From Ignavibacteria bacterium (GTDB taxonomy: Bacteria; Bacteroidota; Ignavibacteria; UBA10030), in NCBI GenBank assembly GCA_016873805.1, contig VGVZ01000012.1, positions 1 to 64,000 of the forward strand: a DNA stretch of 64,000 bases. The letters are read 5' to 3'. Below are positions 18,159-26,659 of this stretch, piece after piece. The position numbers were made by a program, and so were the translations under genes. The notes under the pieces are model-generated. The model was given only the letters and a program-made list of their open reading frames with translations. It made no database searches and was not told the DNA's origin. Positions within the stretch are counted from its first letter, which is position 1; each line of letters begins with the position of its first letter.

Positions 18159-19452
18159 GATCAATCACGATTTTGTCGAGCCTCCGCTTGGGACGATCGG
18201 CAATCCAGCGAAAACCCTCGAGGTTGTAACTCGACTCATTCCGGAAGAGCATTTGTTCCGGGAAGTACTCCCCCTCGACCCCGCCGATGACCGTAAACGA
18301 GTCTATCGTCCCGTCCACGAACTTGATGCGAATATTGTCGCCGGTCGATCGATTGGCCCCGTTCGGTTTGTTTTCATCGAAGAGGTAGTAGAAAGACGTT
18401 GCATTCTGCTTCACGTCGATCGTCTTGATGCGGTCATCTTCGAATGAGAGTCGCATTTCTTTGCCGCTAAGCTGGTCGAACCTCGATGCATATCCCGTAT
18501 CGGAGCGGGAAATCGCCATCGCCCTGCGGTACACTTCCACGCGCTCCAATCGATTATCGGGCGTCATCACGATGATGGAATCTCCCGAGATCTGCGTCTG
18601 GCCATACCAGATCACAGGATCGCCGGTGAGAATGATCCGATTATTCCCCCGCTCATAGAGCGCCTGTCGACATCTGGCCGCAAGATCGCCTCGTGCGACA
18701 TGGACACTGTCCTTCACCAGGAACACATCGGTCGTATCCCCGAAGGCCTCCATCGTCCTGCCGACGACAACCAGTGTGTCCACAACGCCTGAGGAACTTG
18801 AATCGACCTTCACAAGCCGCGGAGATTTAGGGACGATCGAGTAGCGTTCCCTGCTCCAATGAATCAGGGAGTCTCCAAAAACCGTCGTGGCGTTCTTCGC
18901 GTCGATCACCGCCACGTTGCCGGAGGCAATCGAACGTTCCTCCGACTCGTAATAGATCAGTGCGTCACAAAACGTCGTTGAGACGGAGTCCGACACGGAT
19001 ACCGCATCGACAAACCGTGCCATCTTCTGATCGGCGAAGTATCTTCCACTCAGTGCGGCCAGCACCGTTCCGCCTTTGACAAGAAATACATCACCGATGA
19101 GGTGAGCCGTTCTCTCGCCCCCGAAATACGTTCCTTGTCGAGATCGGATGTTCACGCTGTCACGTTCGATCCGCACATTGCCAAAGAGCTCAACCTTGTT
19201 CTGCTTTGCGTACTGAAGGGCGCGGTCAGCCCAGACGCGGACCGTCCCCTCCCGGGCCGATGGATGCACAAAATGCACGTTTCCGATGAACTCCCGCACT
19301 TCTTCCCCTTGAATCGTCCTCACATAGAGTTCGGCGGCTGATCGTAGTTCGATGACACCCGGCGTGCTCTCCTGGGCCACCATGACAGTCTGCACAAGCA
19401 GCACCGTGCAAAGCGTGCGGGCACAACGAATCCTCTTCTCATTCCTCCCCAT
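18148..19452 (-). CDS. OstA/LptA-like periplasmic LPS-transport protein
   Basis: The 434-residue protein has a signal peptide (to about residue 27, VAQ) followed by repeated OstA/LptA beta-jellyroll units, seen as GNVHFVHP, LFGNVRIERDSVNIRSRQGTY, IGDVFLVKGG, ASGNVAVIDAK and LTGDPVIWYGQTQISGDSI. Such units build the periplasmic bridge that carries LPS to the outer membrane. It is more than twice the length of E. coli LptA and lacks the LptD barrel, the form common in Bacteroidota-related genomes. It lies between lptC and lptB, overlapping lptB, which supports the role. Confidence 0.85.
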   Translation of the reverse strand: MGRNEKRIRCARTLCTVLLVQTVMVAQESTPGVIELRSAAELYVRTIQGEEVREFIGNVHFVHPSAREGTVRVWADRALQYAKQNKVELFGNVRIERDSVNIRSRQGTYFGGERTAHLIGDVFLVKGGTVLAALSGRYFADQKMARFVDAVSVSDSVSTTFCDALIYYESEERSIASGNVAVIDAKNATTVFGDSLIHWSRERYSIVPKSPRLVKVDSSSSGVVDTLVVVGRTMEAFGDTTDVFLVKDSVHVARGDLAARCRQALYERGNNRIILTGDPVIWYGQTQISGDSIIVMTPDNRLERVEVYRRAMAISRSDTGYASRFDQLSGKEMRLSFEDDRIKTIDVKQNATSFYYLFDENKPNGANRSTGDNIRIKFVDGTIDSFTVIGGVEGEYFPEQMLFRNESSYNLEGFRWIADRPKRRLDKIVIDHDK

Positions 19453-19453
19453 G

Positions 19454-19993
19454 CTAATCCGTTCTTGCCTCTCCGGTCACATGGAAGATTCTGTAATTCT
19501 GAAGGTGTTGATCTGCCTCCAACCCCCGCCCCTGGATTTTCTCTCTCGGAGAAGTGATCTTGACGTATTCCTGGGTGTGAACGAGTTGTTTCGCGTTGTC
19601 CCAGAAGAGATGAGAAGTTTCGAGTATCGTACTCTCGGTCGAAACAACCTTCACGTCGCCGGACGCCTCAAGGTCATTTGATCGGTCGTCTACCTTCCCC
19701 TCCTTTGCCGTGAGCGTTGAGGTGTGCTCTCCCTTTTCGTTGAAGAACCGAACCTGAATGCCCTCGCTCAAGAGCGTGGCGTTCATTTCCCCATACACTC
19801 GGATATAACCGGCGTGGATCATCGCGCGCACTCGGCCCGAATCGGTCAGCGTCACGGTGCTATTCCAGCTCTCCTGCCGAGGAATTGTCTCGCTCGAGAT
19901 CCCGGGAAGGACTGTTGGCTTGATCTTCTCCTCACAGCCGGCGGAGATGCCGACCAGCAGAACCCACAGGAGAACCGGGCGGGATAGCTTCAC
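19454..19993 (-). CDS. lptC: LPS export protein LptC, lipoprotein form
   Basis: The 179-residue protein fits LptC, which receives LPS from the LptBFG extractor and passes it to the bridge. The N-terminus is a lipoprotein signal with lipobox ISAGC (C20) instead of the usual transmembrane anchor. The body shows the LptC pattern: MNATLLSEGIQVRFFNEKGEHTSTLTAKEG, then ASGDVKVVSTESTILETSHLFWD and VKITSPREKIQGRGLEAD. It ends one base before the OstA-like gene. The lipoprotein version is common outside Proteobacteria. Confidence 0.88.
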   Translation of the reverse strand: MKLSRPVLLWVLLVGISAGCEEKIKPTVLPGISSETIPRQESWNSTVTLTDSGRVRAMIHAGYIRVYGEMNATLLSEGIQVRFFNEKGEHTSTLTAKEGKVDDRSNDLEASGDVKVVSTESTILETSHLFWDNAKQLVHTQEYVKITSPREKIQGRGLEADQHLQNYRIFHVTGEARTD

Positions 19994-20001
19994 AGAGACT
20001 C

Positions 20002-20970
20002 CTACTCGTTTAATCCGGCTTTGACGAGATCATGGAGATGGACGATGCCGACCGGTTTTCGGCTCTCGTCAAGCACAATCAGCTGGGTGATGTTGTATGT
20101 TTCCATCTCCCGTAGCGCATCTGCCGCGAGCATGCTCCCCGAAATAGTCTTTGGATGTTTCGTCATGGCTTCAGAGGCGCGCAGATTAGAAATATTCTGC
20201 GTCCGCTGCAACAGCCGGCGCAAGTCACCGTCCGTGATGATCCCTTCAAGCGTTCCGCCGCCGTTGACCACGCACGTTGCGCCGAGACGCTTGGACGTTA
20301 TGACGTAGATCGCCTCGGAAAGAGAAACGTCGTCCCGCACAATCGGGATGTCGTTCCCTTGAACCATCATTTCACGTACGGTAAGGAGAAGTTTCCTGCC
20401 GAGTGTCCCGCCCGGATGAAATCGCGCAAAATCTTCGCGGGTAAACTCCCGTTTGTCGAGCAATGCGACCGCAAGAGCGTCGCCCATGGCAAGAGCTGCG
20501 GTCGTCGATGCCGTTGGGGCCAGGTCGTGTGGACACGCCTCTTCCTCCACACTGATGTCCAGTACGATGTCGGCCTGTAGAGCCAGATGCGATTGGAGAT
20601 TTCCGACCATCGCAATGATCTTCACGCCGATTCTCCGGACCAGCGGAATGAGTTCACGTATTTCTTCCGTGTCCCCGCTTTTGGAGATGCAGATCAGGAC
20701 TCCTCCCGGTTTAACCATCCCGAGATCTCCGTGCGCTGCTTCCGAGGGATGCAGGAATTGTGCGTCCGTTCCGGTGGAATTCAATGTCGCGACGATTTTC
20801 CGGGCAATGATTCCGGATTTCCCCATGCCGGTCAGAACGACGCCTCCGGTGCTTTCGTAGATCAACTCCACGGCCCTGCTGAACCTCTCATCGATGCCCT
20901 TCTCGAGGCCGGCAACCGCCTGCGCTTCGATGCGAATAACTTCCTTCCCCTTTTCGATAATCGATTTCAT
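20002..20970 (-). CDS. kdsD: arabinose-5-phosphate isomerase
   Basis: The protein (322 residues from ATG 20970; a TTG lies two codons upstream) converts ribulose 5-phosphate to arabinose 5-phosphate, the first step of Kdo synthesis. The N-terminal SIS domain carries GMGKSGIIARKI, FLHPSEAAHGDLGM and CISKSGDTEEI, followed by the KdsD/KpsF block ACPHDLAPTASTTAALAMGDALA and FHPGGTLGRKLL. Two CBS domains fill the C-terminal third. It lies in the kds-lpt run, eight bases before lptC. Confidence 0.95.
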   Translation of the reverse strand: MKSIIEKGKEVIRIEAQAVAGLEKGIDERFSRAVELIYESTGGVVLTGMGKSGIIARKIVATLNSTGTDAQFLHPSEAAHGDLGMVKPGGVLICISKSGDTEEIRELIPLVRRIGVKIIAMVGNLQSHLALQADIVLDISVEEEACPHDLAPTASTTAALAMGDALAVALLDKREFTREDFARFHPGGTLGRKLLLTVREMMVQGNDIPIVRDDVSLSEAIYVITSKRLGATCVVNGGGTLEGIITDGDLRRLLQRTQNISNLRASEAMTKHPKTISGSMLAADALREMETYNITQLIVLDESRKPVGIVHLHDLVKAGLNE

Positions 20971-20986
20971 CGCCAATAATCCTCTT

Positions 20987-21754
20987 CTACGATGTTCGGC
21001 GGGATAGGATTGACAACACTCGTTTCATGAATGAAGTCTCCCTTTCTGTCGTACCAGGATCAATCATCTCAAGTCGCACTTTCATCCGCAGCCGATTGTA
21101 ATTGTAGAACGCATGCACAAGATCCCGGTCTGTGTAACGATCCAGATCGGCGAACAGCCGCTCCGGATGGAGCGCGATCTCGGGATCACGAATCCTCCGA
21201 TGAAGCATCAGCTCATTGTAGAAACTCGTGACCGGGACGAGATGATTGATCCCCGTTTCGCCGTCATACAACCAGATTCGTTTGTCAGCGGCACAAATCG
21301 CGAGCACAACCTTTCTTGTCTCGTCGCTGGCAACTCCCGTCTCGCGCAATTTCTGAGAACAGATCGGACAGACAAGTCCTGGGTACCAATCGGACAAGCT
21401 CCATCGACGGATCTCGGTGAACGTTTTCGGGACAGCTGCGCCGGAAAGATTCATGATCTCAAATTCCAGCTGCGCTCCGAGGAACTCCCGTACGCTGACA
21501 GCGATGGTCGCGTCTTCCGCCTCCACAATCCCGTACGCGATGACGTGCGGGAGGGGGGATTCACAATCAATCCGAATGCCCGGCGGCGCTAACATGTTGT
21601 TGCCGCTCCCCCTGCGCCCCTCGCCCATGACCTCCAGTGATTCAACGGCCTCCCGGTATCTCCGATAACCAGGCCGGTCCGGGGGCAACACCCAGAACAG
21701 CAGATCACGTTCCTGCGGGGAAAGGGCCCTCGGATACTCGTCATCGCTTCCCAT
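20987..21754 (-). CDS. unknown protein with CPIC motif, within the Kdo operon
   Basis: I do not recognise this 255-residue protein. It has no signal peptide or membrane segment. Its middle contains SDWYPGLVCPICSQKL, a single Cys pair that could be half of a metal site, and its end is basic. The segment DRDLVHAFYNYNRLRMKVRLEMIDP looks helical. The start overlaps the end of kdsC by 14 bases and the gene ends just before kdsD, so it is translated with the Kdo genes and is probably tied to LPS or Kdo production or its control. Base and codon usage resemble its neighbours. Confidence 0.75.
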   Translation of the reverse strand: MGSDDEYPRALSPQERDLLFWVLPPDRPGYRRYREAVESLEVMGEGRRGSGNNMLAPPGIRIDCESPLPHVIAYGIVEAEDATIAVSVREFLGAQLEFEIMNLSGAAVPKTFTEIRRWSLSDWYPGLVCPICSQKLRETGVASDETRKVVLAICAADKRIWLYDGETGINHLVPVTSFYNELMLHRRIRDPEIALHPERLFADLDRYTDRDLVHAFYNYNRLRMKVRLEMIDPGTTERETSFMKRVLSILSRRTS

Positions 21755-22253
21755 GCGCTCGACTCTCGAGGATCAGGTCGATCACCTCCCGGACCGCCCC
21801 CTCTCCTCCCTTCACGGCGCACACGTAGTGGACGGCTTTGCGTACCGGTTCAGCCGCATCGAGGGGGGCCGCCGAAAACCCCACGATCCGAAGAATGTCG
21901 AGATCGGGTTCATCATCCCCGATGTACGCAATCGATGCATCTTCCAGATCGTATTTCTGCTTGAGCCGGCGATACGTCTCCATTTTATCTTCCACACCCT
22001 GATGGAGTTCGCGAATGCCGAGCTCCTCCGCCCTCCGCTTCACGAGAGGTGACGTCCGGCCTGTGATAATCCCAACGGCCACGCCTGCGCGCTGGATCTT
22101 CGCGATCCCATACCCATCCCGAATGTTGAATTTCTTCATCTCATCTCCGTCCCCCGAGAGGTAGATCCCTCCATCGGTCAGCACACCGTCGACGTCGAGA
22201 AGAAGAAGTCTGATCCGTTTGAGATTCTGGCGGTATGATGTTCTGCGCGGCAC
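21741..22253 (-). CDS. kdsC: 3-deoxy-D-manno-octulosonate 8-phosphate phosphatase
   Basis: The 170-residue HAD-family phosphatase removes phosphate from Kdo-8-phosphate. Motif I is LLLDVDGVLTDGGIY with the nucleophile and acid Asp pair, motif II is GIITGRTS, and motif IV is IGDDEPDLDIL. Between them is the KdsC hallmark FNIRDGYGI. It lacks a cap domain, as expected. The start is GTG at 22253; no nearby ATG gives the conserved N-terminus. It follows kdsA by 16 bases and overlaps the unknown gene. Confidence 0.94.
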   Translation of the reverse strand: MPRRTSYRQNLKRIRLLLLDVDGVLTDGGIYLSGDGDEMKKFNIRDGYGIAKIQRAGVAVGIITGRTSPLVKRRAEELGIRELHQGVEDKMETYRRLKQKYDLEDASIAYIGDDEPDLDILRIVGFSAAPLDAAEPVRKAVHYVCAVKGGEGAVREVIDLILESRAHGKR

Positions 22254-22269
22254 GGATTGGCGAGTGGGT

Positions 22270-23106
22270 TTACTGCGTAGCTCCGATCTTCAATTCTCTC
22301 CTCACGCGATCAAGAGCCGCAAGCTCCTGCACGAGCCGATCGAGATGCTGAAGCTTCAATTGACTCGCAGCGTCGCTGAGTGCCTTGGGCGGATCGGGAT
22401 GCGTCTCGACGAAAACGGCGTCACATCCGGCAGCGACGGCAGCGCGCGCCAAGGGTCCGATGAACTGAGGCTGTCCCCCGCTCTGGTCTCGATTCCCTCC
22501 GGGGATCTGAACGGAATGCGTCGCGTCCATCACAACCGGAAATCCGAGACTTCTCATAATCACAAGGGAGCGCATGTCGACGACGAGATTTCTGTAGCCG
22601 AAGGTTGTACCGCGTTCCGTCAAGAGAATCTTGTTGTTTCCCGTCCCCTGCACCTTTTCCGCGACATGCTCCATCTCATCCGGAGCGAGAAATTGCCCCT
22701 TCTTGATATTGATCACCTTGCCCGTTTTTCCCGCGGCTTCGAGGAGATCGGTCTGCCGGCAAAGAAATGCCGGAATCTGAATCACATCGGCAACGTCGGC
22801 CGCGAGGGCTGCCTCCGCAGGGCTGTGAATATCGGTCAGGACAGGAACGCCGAATTCGGCTTTGACCTCTCGCAGGATTGCAAGCGCTTTCTCCTCGCCG
22901 AGTGTCGAAAACGAATTCCTGCTCGTGCGGTTTGCCTTCTTGTACGAGGATTTGAACACGAACGGCATTCGATGCCGGTCGCAAATGCGGCGAATTGCAC
23001 CTGCGGTTTCCAGCGTCATCTCGCGGCTTTCAACAACACACGGGCCGGCGATGAGAACCAACGGCGATCCGCCTCCGACCGGAATATCGAGGATCTCAAC
23101 TTTCAC
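22270..23106 (-). CDS. kdsA: 3-deoxy-8-phosphooctulonate synthase
   Basis: The 278-residue enzyme condenses phosphoenolpyruvate with arabinose 5-phosphate to Kdo-8-phosphate. Diagnostic blocks are LIAGPCVVESREM, FKSSYKKANRTS, LTDIHSPAEA, IPAFLCRQTDLL, NIKKGQFLAP, MDATHSVQ and FVETHPDP. The Cys in IAGPCVVES corresponds to the metal-ligand Cys of class II (metal-dependent) KdsA enzymes, so that type is possible. It is the first gene of the leftward kds-lpt-aro run and lies divergent from ispE. Confidence 0.96.
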   Translation of the reverse strand: MKVEILDIPVGGGSPLVLIAGPCVVESREMTLETAGAIRRICDRHRMPFVFKSSYKKANRTSRNSFSTLGEEKALAILREVKAEFGVPVLTDIHSPAEAALAADVADVIQIPAFLCRQTDLLEAAGKTGKVINIKKGQFLAPDEMEHVAEKVQGTGNNKILLTERGTTFGYRNLVVDMRSLVIMRSLGFPVVMDATHSVQIPGGNRDQSGGQPQFIGPLARAAVAAGCDAVFVETHPDPPKALSDAASQLKLQHLDRLVQELAALDRVRRELKIGATQ

Positions 23107-23265
23107 GGACGAGTAACCTCACGAAACGTCATCCGATGCATGATCGATTTGATTGGGAAGGTATGAAAATTTGGCCTCACAATCAAAAACAGGCGTTTTG
23201 ACTCGATTCTTGCATCTCCCTCCTCTTTGGCGTATTTTCCCAGCGCATAATAGAGAAGGGACGGA

Positions 23266-24141
23266 ATGCACATTCGCGCATATGCAAAGATCAACCTGGG
23301 ATTAAGAATTCTGGGCAAGCGCGTCGACGGCTTTCACGATATCGAGACGGTGTTCCACCAGATTGACAACTGCGACGAAATCGAATTGAAGCGAGGTACG
23401 AACGGCGACATCACGCTGACGTCCAATCGCAGCGATATTCCACTCGATGAAACAAATCTCTGCAAGCGGGCGGCGTTGCTTCTGCGACGCGAGCATGGGA
23501 TTCGCGAAGGGGTTCAGATCAACCTCGAGAAAAACGTTCCGCCGGGCGGGGGATTGGGCGGGGGAAGTACCGATGCCGCCGCGGTGTTGAAGGGGCTCTC
23601 CGCCTTGTGGCATCTCGATCTTACCCGTGATCAGCTCATCAGCTATGCGGCGCAATTGGGCTCGGACGTTCCTTTTTTCCTCCTTGGTGGAAGCGCCTTT
23701 GCATCGGGGCGTGGCGAGATCTTGAAGCCAATCGAGCTTTCGATCCCCTATTGGATCGTCGTCGTCACCCCGCCGGTTCAGGTTTCGACGGCTTGGGCGT
23801 ACGCGAATATTGAGATTAAGCGAGATCGCGACAACGGATTGCTCTTTGAGGCGGTTTCCAACCTCCCCCATCAGCACGAACTCCTCAGTACGATCGTTCA
23901 GAACGATTTCGAGCCGCTGGTGTGCCGGACACACCCGATGGTAGAGGAACTTCGTTCTCTTTTCCTCCGGGCAGGCGCGTTCATCGTATCGCTTAGCGGC
24001 AGCGGGTCATCGATGTTTGGGATGTTTGAGGATGGAGCGACCGCGTACTCGTTCGCGTCGGAATTTCGTCACCCCTATACGGCGTCGCTGACCGCTCCCT
24101 TCTTCAAACCGGAGTCTGAACATTTCGTGATCAAACATTGA
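23266..24141 (+). CDS. ispE: 4-diphosphocytidyl-2-C-methyl-D-erythritol kinase
   Basis: The 291-residue GHMP kinase phosphorylates CDP-ME in the non-mevalonate (MEP) isoprenoid pathway. Its N-terminus is AYAKINLGLRILGKRVDGFHDIETVF and the ATP-binding GHMP loop reads PPGGGLGGGSTDAAA; LSGSGSSMFGMF is the third GHMP motif. Presence of IspE shows that this organism uses the MEP route. The stop overlaps the TTG start of the following receptor-like gene. Confidence 0.96.
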   Translation: MHIRAYAKINLGLRILGKRVDGFHDIETVFHQIDNCDEIELKRGTNGDITLTSNRSDIPLDETNLCKRAALLLRREHGIREGVQINLEKNVPPGGGLGGGSTDAAAVLKGLSALWHLDLTRDQLISYAAQLGSDVPFFLLGGSAFASGRGEILKPIELSIPYWIVVVTPPVQVSTAWAYANIEIKRDRDNGLLFEAVSNLPHQHELLSTIVQNDFEPLVCRTHPMVEELRSLFLRAGAFIVSLSGSGSSMFGMFEDGATAYSFASEFRHPYTASLTAPFFKPESEHFVIKH

Positions 24142-26117
24142 GTCCTCCATTTCACCTCCGCAGACTGCGTTCCGGACTTCTCCTGGTTTCTGCACTCCTC
24201 ACGGGTTCTCAGGCCATCGCCCAGATCCCGGATGCCCCATCGACACAACGTTCAGCGCCAGATTCCGCGCGGCATGCGGATACGCTTCGAACAAACGCGA
24301 TTCCCGCGTACGGTCGATTGGCGACGGATGAGACCGGAAGCGTTCGACTCGAAAGCGCTTCCTTTATCTGGAGCGACGCGAGATACCTGGGTGATCTGTT
24401 GCCGCATCTCCCTTCCACGTATCTGCACGAGCTTGGAGAACCCGGTTTGCCGCCTCAACTGAGTTTCTCCGGCATCGACCTGCGCGGAAGCGCAGCAATG
24501 CTGGACGGAGTGCCGCTCAACGATCCTGTGACCGGCACATTCGACCTCTATGCAATTCCCCTGGAATATGTTGAGACCGTCGAACGGATATCGGGGACGC
24601 GCGGGCACCTCCTCCCCCGAAATTCGGTTGGCGGTGCGCTCAACGCGGTAAGCCATCAGTACAATACCATCCGTCCCGTCACGAAGATTCGATTCGTGCA
24701 GGGACCGTTCGAGCACCTCCTCACCGACGGACTTTTCACACAAGACGTGGCCCGCCATCTCAACCTCAGTGTGGGGTTTCAGCGTCAGGCGGGCGATGGG
24801 CGTTTCACAAATGCGAAGTATGACGCGTGGCTCGTCCGAACAAGGCTGCGATACGATGTGACCAATCGATTCAACATCATCGGTTCGTACATCTTCGCCG
24901 ATTCGCGAAACGGGCTCAACGGCGGAGTCTTTGTCGACAGCACGAGGTCGGTATTTGAAGAGGCATCCACGACTGTCGTGAACGAGAGTGCACATCAACG
25001 AACGATGCGATCGGACTACGTCCTGACACTCGTCGCCCGGATCTTCGCCGATTCATCAAGCGTTACCACCCTCGATGTCGTCTCATCGCAATCCGAACGC
25101 GATCTGAACGATCGAATCACCACTCCTGCTTCACCGTTCGACGACTATTCCTGGAATTCGTTCCGCATCCAAGGGCGGCAGCAACTTGTGACTCGAAGTT
25201 TCCGCGCCGGTCTTTTCGCGCAGTATGAACGAACCTCTGCTTCCGCCGGCACGTTTTTCACAGACGCGTCGAAGGCGTATTGGTCTGTGGCAACGAGTCT
25301 GGAAATCCCCGTGCCGTTCGTCTTCCTTCCCAGGATCACCGCCGAACTTCAACACGATTGGAATCAGACGGTCATCGATCACGGATTCGATCTCGTTTTC
25401 CGTCCGACGGATCGCGCCTCGCTTGCGGCCGGAATCTCAAGGCGTTCGCGGTTCCCGACGTTCCTGGAGCATTTTTGGCATACACGCGGCGGACCTGTTC
25501 CCTCTTCCGACCTCGTCGAGCGACATCAGGTGCTCTCCGTCGAGGGTGCGCTTCACTTGGCTGACTGGAGTACCATCGCTCTGAGCGCATCGTATCGTGC
25601 GGTTGAAAACGCCCAGATGATATCCGCCGTACCGAATCAACGTTTCGCCATTCCTCTCCTGCGCACCCTTCCGGAACTCACTCTTCTCGACGCTTCCGTT
25701 GCCGTTCACCTCCACCTGGGACGATGGGCCGGAACGGCATCGGCTACCGTCCTGAACATGAAAGCCGACGGAGCGCCCGACAAGTTGTATCCAGGTCTGG
25801 CGGGGAGTTGCGAAGTGTTCTATCAGGATGCGTTCTTCAAAGATCATCTTCACGCCCGCGTCGGCCTCAGGGGGCGCTTCGCCGGATCGCACACCGGTAT
25901 GCAATTCTTCCCATCCCTCCTCCTCTTCGGCGCGAATGCGGATACGCGTGTCCCTTCATTCTCTCCTGTGGATCTCTTCGGGGCTTTCCGCGTCGGGGAT
26001 GTCCACTTTTCGCTTACGGCGGAGAACATCCTCAACGAAGAGTACTTTCTGGTCCCGACATATCCGATGCTCGGTCGCTCCTTCCGTCTTGGTATCAACT
26101 GGAAATTCCTCGATTGA
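24138..26117 (+). CDS. TonB-dependent-receptor-like outer-membrane protein
   Basis: The 659-residue protein has a signal peptide ending near AIAQ, a plug-like domain (GEPGLPPQLSFSGIDLRGSAAMLDGVPLNDP, YVETVERISGTRG) and a long C-terminal region of alternating strands ending in an aromatic-rich stretch (GRSFRLGINWKF), as in TonB-dependent receptors. It is smaller than most and lacks a carboxypeptidase-like domain and an obvious TonB box, so uptake substrate is unknown. The start is a TTG overlapping the ispE stop; no ATG precedes the signal peptide, which suggests translational coupling. Confidence 0.8.
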   Translation: MSPPFHLRRLRSGLLLVSALLTGSQAIAQIPDAPSTQRSAPDSARHADTLRTNAIPAYGRLATDETGSVRLESASFIWSDARYLGDLLPHLPSTYLHELGEPGLPPQLSFSGIDLRGSAAMLDGVPLNDPVTGTFDLYAIPLEYVETVERISGTRGHLLPRNSVGGALNAVSHQYNTIRPVTKIRFVQGPFEHLLTDGLFTQDVARHLNLSVGFQRQAGDGRFTNAKYDAWLVRTRLRYDVTNRFNIIGSYIFADSRNGLNGGVFVDSTRSVFEEASTTVVNESAHQRTMRSDYVLTLVARIFADSSSVTTLDVVSSQSERDLNDRITTPASPFDDYSWNSFRIQGRQQLVTRSFRAGLFAQYERTSASAGTFFTDASKAYWSVATSLEIPVPFVFLPRITAELQHDWNQTVIDHGFDLVFRPTDRASLAAGISRRSRFPTFLEHFWHTRGGPVPSSDLVERHQVLSVEGALHLADWSTIALSASYRAVENAQMISAVPNQRFAIPLLRTLPELTLLDASVAVHLHLGRWAGTASATVLNMKADGAPDKLYPGLAGSCEVFYQDAFFKDHLHARVGLRGRFAGSHTGMQFFPSLLLFGANADTRVPSFSPVDLFGAFRVGDVHFSLTAENILNEEYFLVPTYPMLGRSFRLGINWKFLD

Positions 26118-26128
26118 CCGGAATCCAT

Positions 26129-26659
26129 ATGTCGAAGATCATCACGGTATTCGGAAGTTCTCGTCCTGCCCCTGGGTCACCCGAGTATGAGCTCGCGCGA
26201 GAGATCGGCAAACACCTTGCCCTCTCGGGCTTCCGGGTGTGCAACGGGGGGTACAGCGGAACCATGGACGCGAGCGCACGCGGGGCGCGCGAATCGGGTG
26301 GATCAACAATCGGGGTGACGACCTCTTTTTATGCACGTGCCGCAAACCGCTGGATCGATGAGGTCATTCAAGTATCCAGCATGAACGAACGGCTTCTCAA
26401 ACTTGTGGAGCTTGGAGATGGCTATGTGGTCCTGAAGGGGGGAACGGGAACACTGCTTGAGTTCGCGGCAGTCTGGGAGATGATCAACAAAAACGTGATC
26501 GGCCGAAAGCCGATCGTCGTCGTCGGAGAGTTCTGGGAGCCCGTCGTGAACACCGTCCGGCGCGCCCTCGACGAGGAGGGGCAGGGCATCGGGATCGAGA
26601 TCGCTCGTGTCGACACACCTGCTGAATGCGCGGCGCTGCTGAGGTCACGCCTGGCGTGA
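26129..26659 (+). CDS. LOG-like Rossmann-fold protein
   Basis: The 176-residue protein belongs to the SLOG/LOG (lysine decarboxylase-like, often misnamed) superfamily. It has VFGSSRPAPGSPEYELAREIG, CNGGYSGTMDASARGARESGG and MNERLLKLVELGDGYVVLKGGTGTLLEF. The nucleotide-binding motif reads KGGTGT where LOG enzymes usually have PGGxGT. Family members include cytokinin-type nucleoside 5'-monophosphate phosphoribohydrolases and nucleotide binders of unknown role. It starts 11 bases after the receptor-like gene and converges on the glycosyltransferase with a 15-base overlap. Confidence 0.82.
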   Translation: MSKIITVFGSSRPAPGSPEYELAREIGKHLALSGFRVCNGGYSGTMDASARGARESGGSTIGVTTSFYARAANRWIDEVIQVSSMNERLLKLVELGDGYVVLKGGTGTLLEFAAVWEMINKNVIGRKPIVVVGEFWEPVVNTVRRALDEEGQGIGIEIARVDTPAECAALLRSRLA

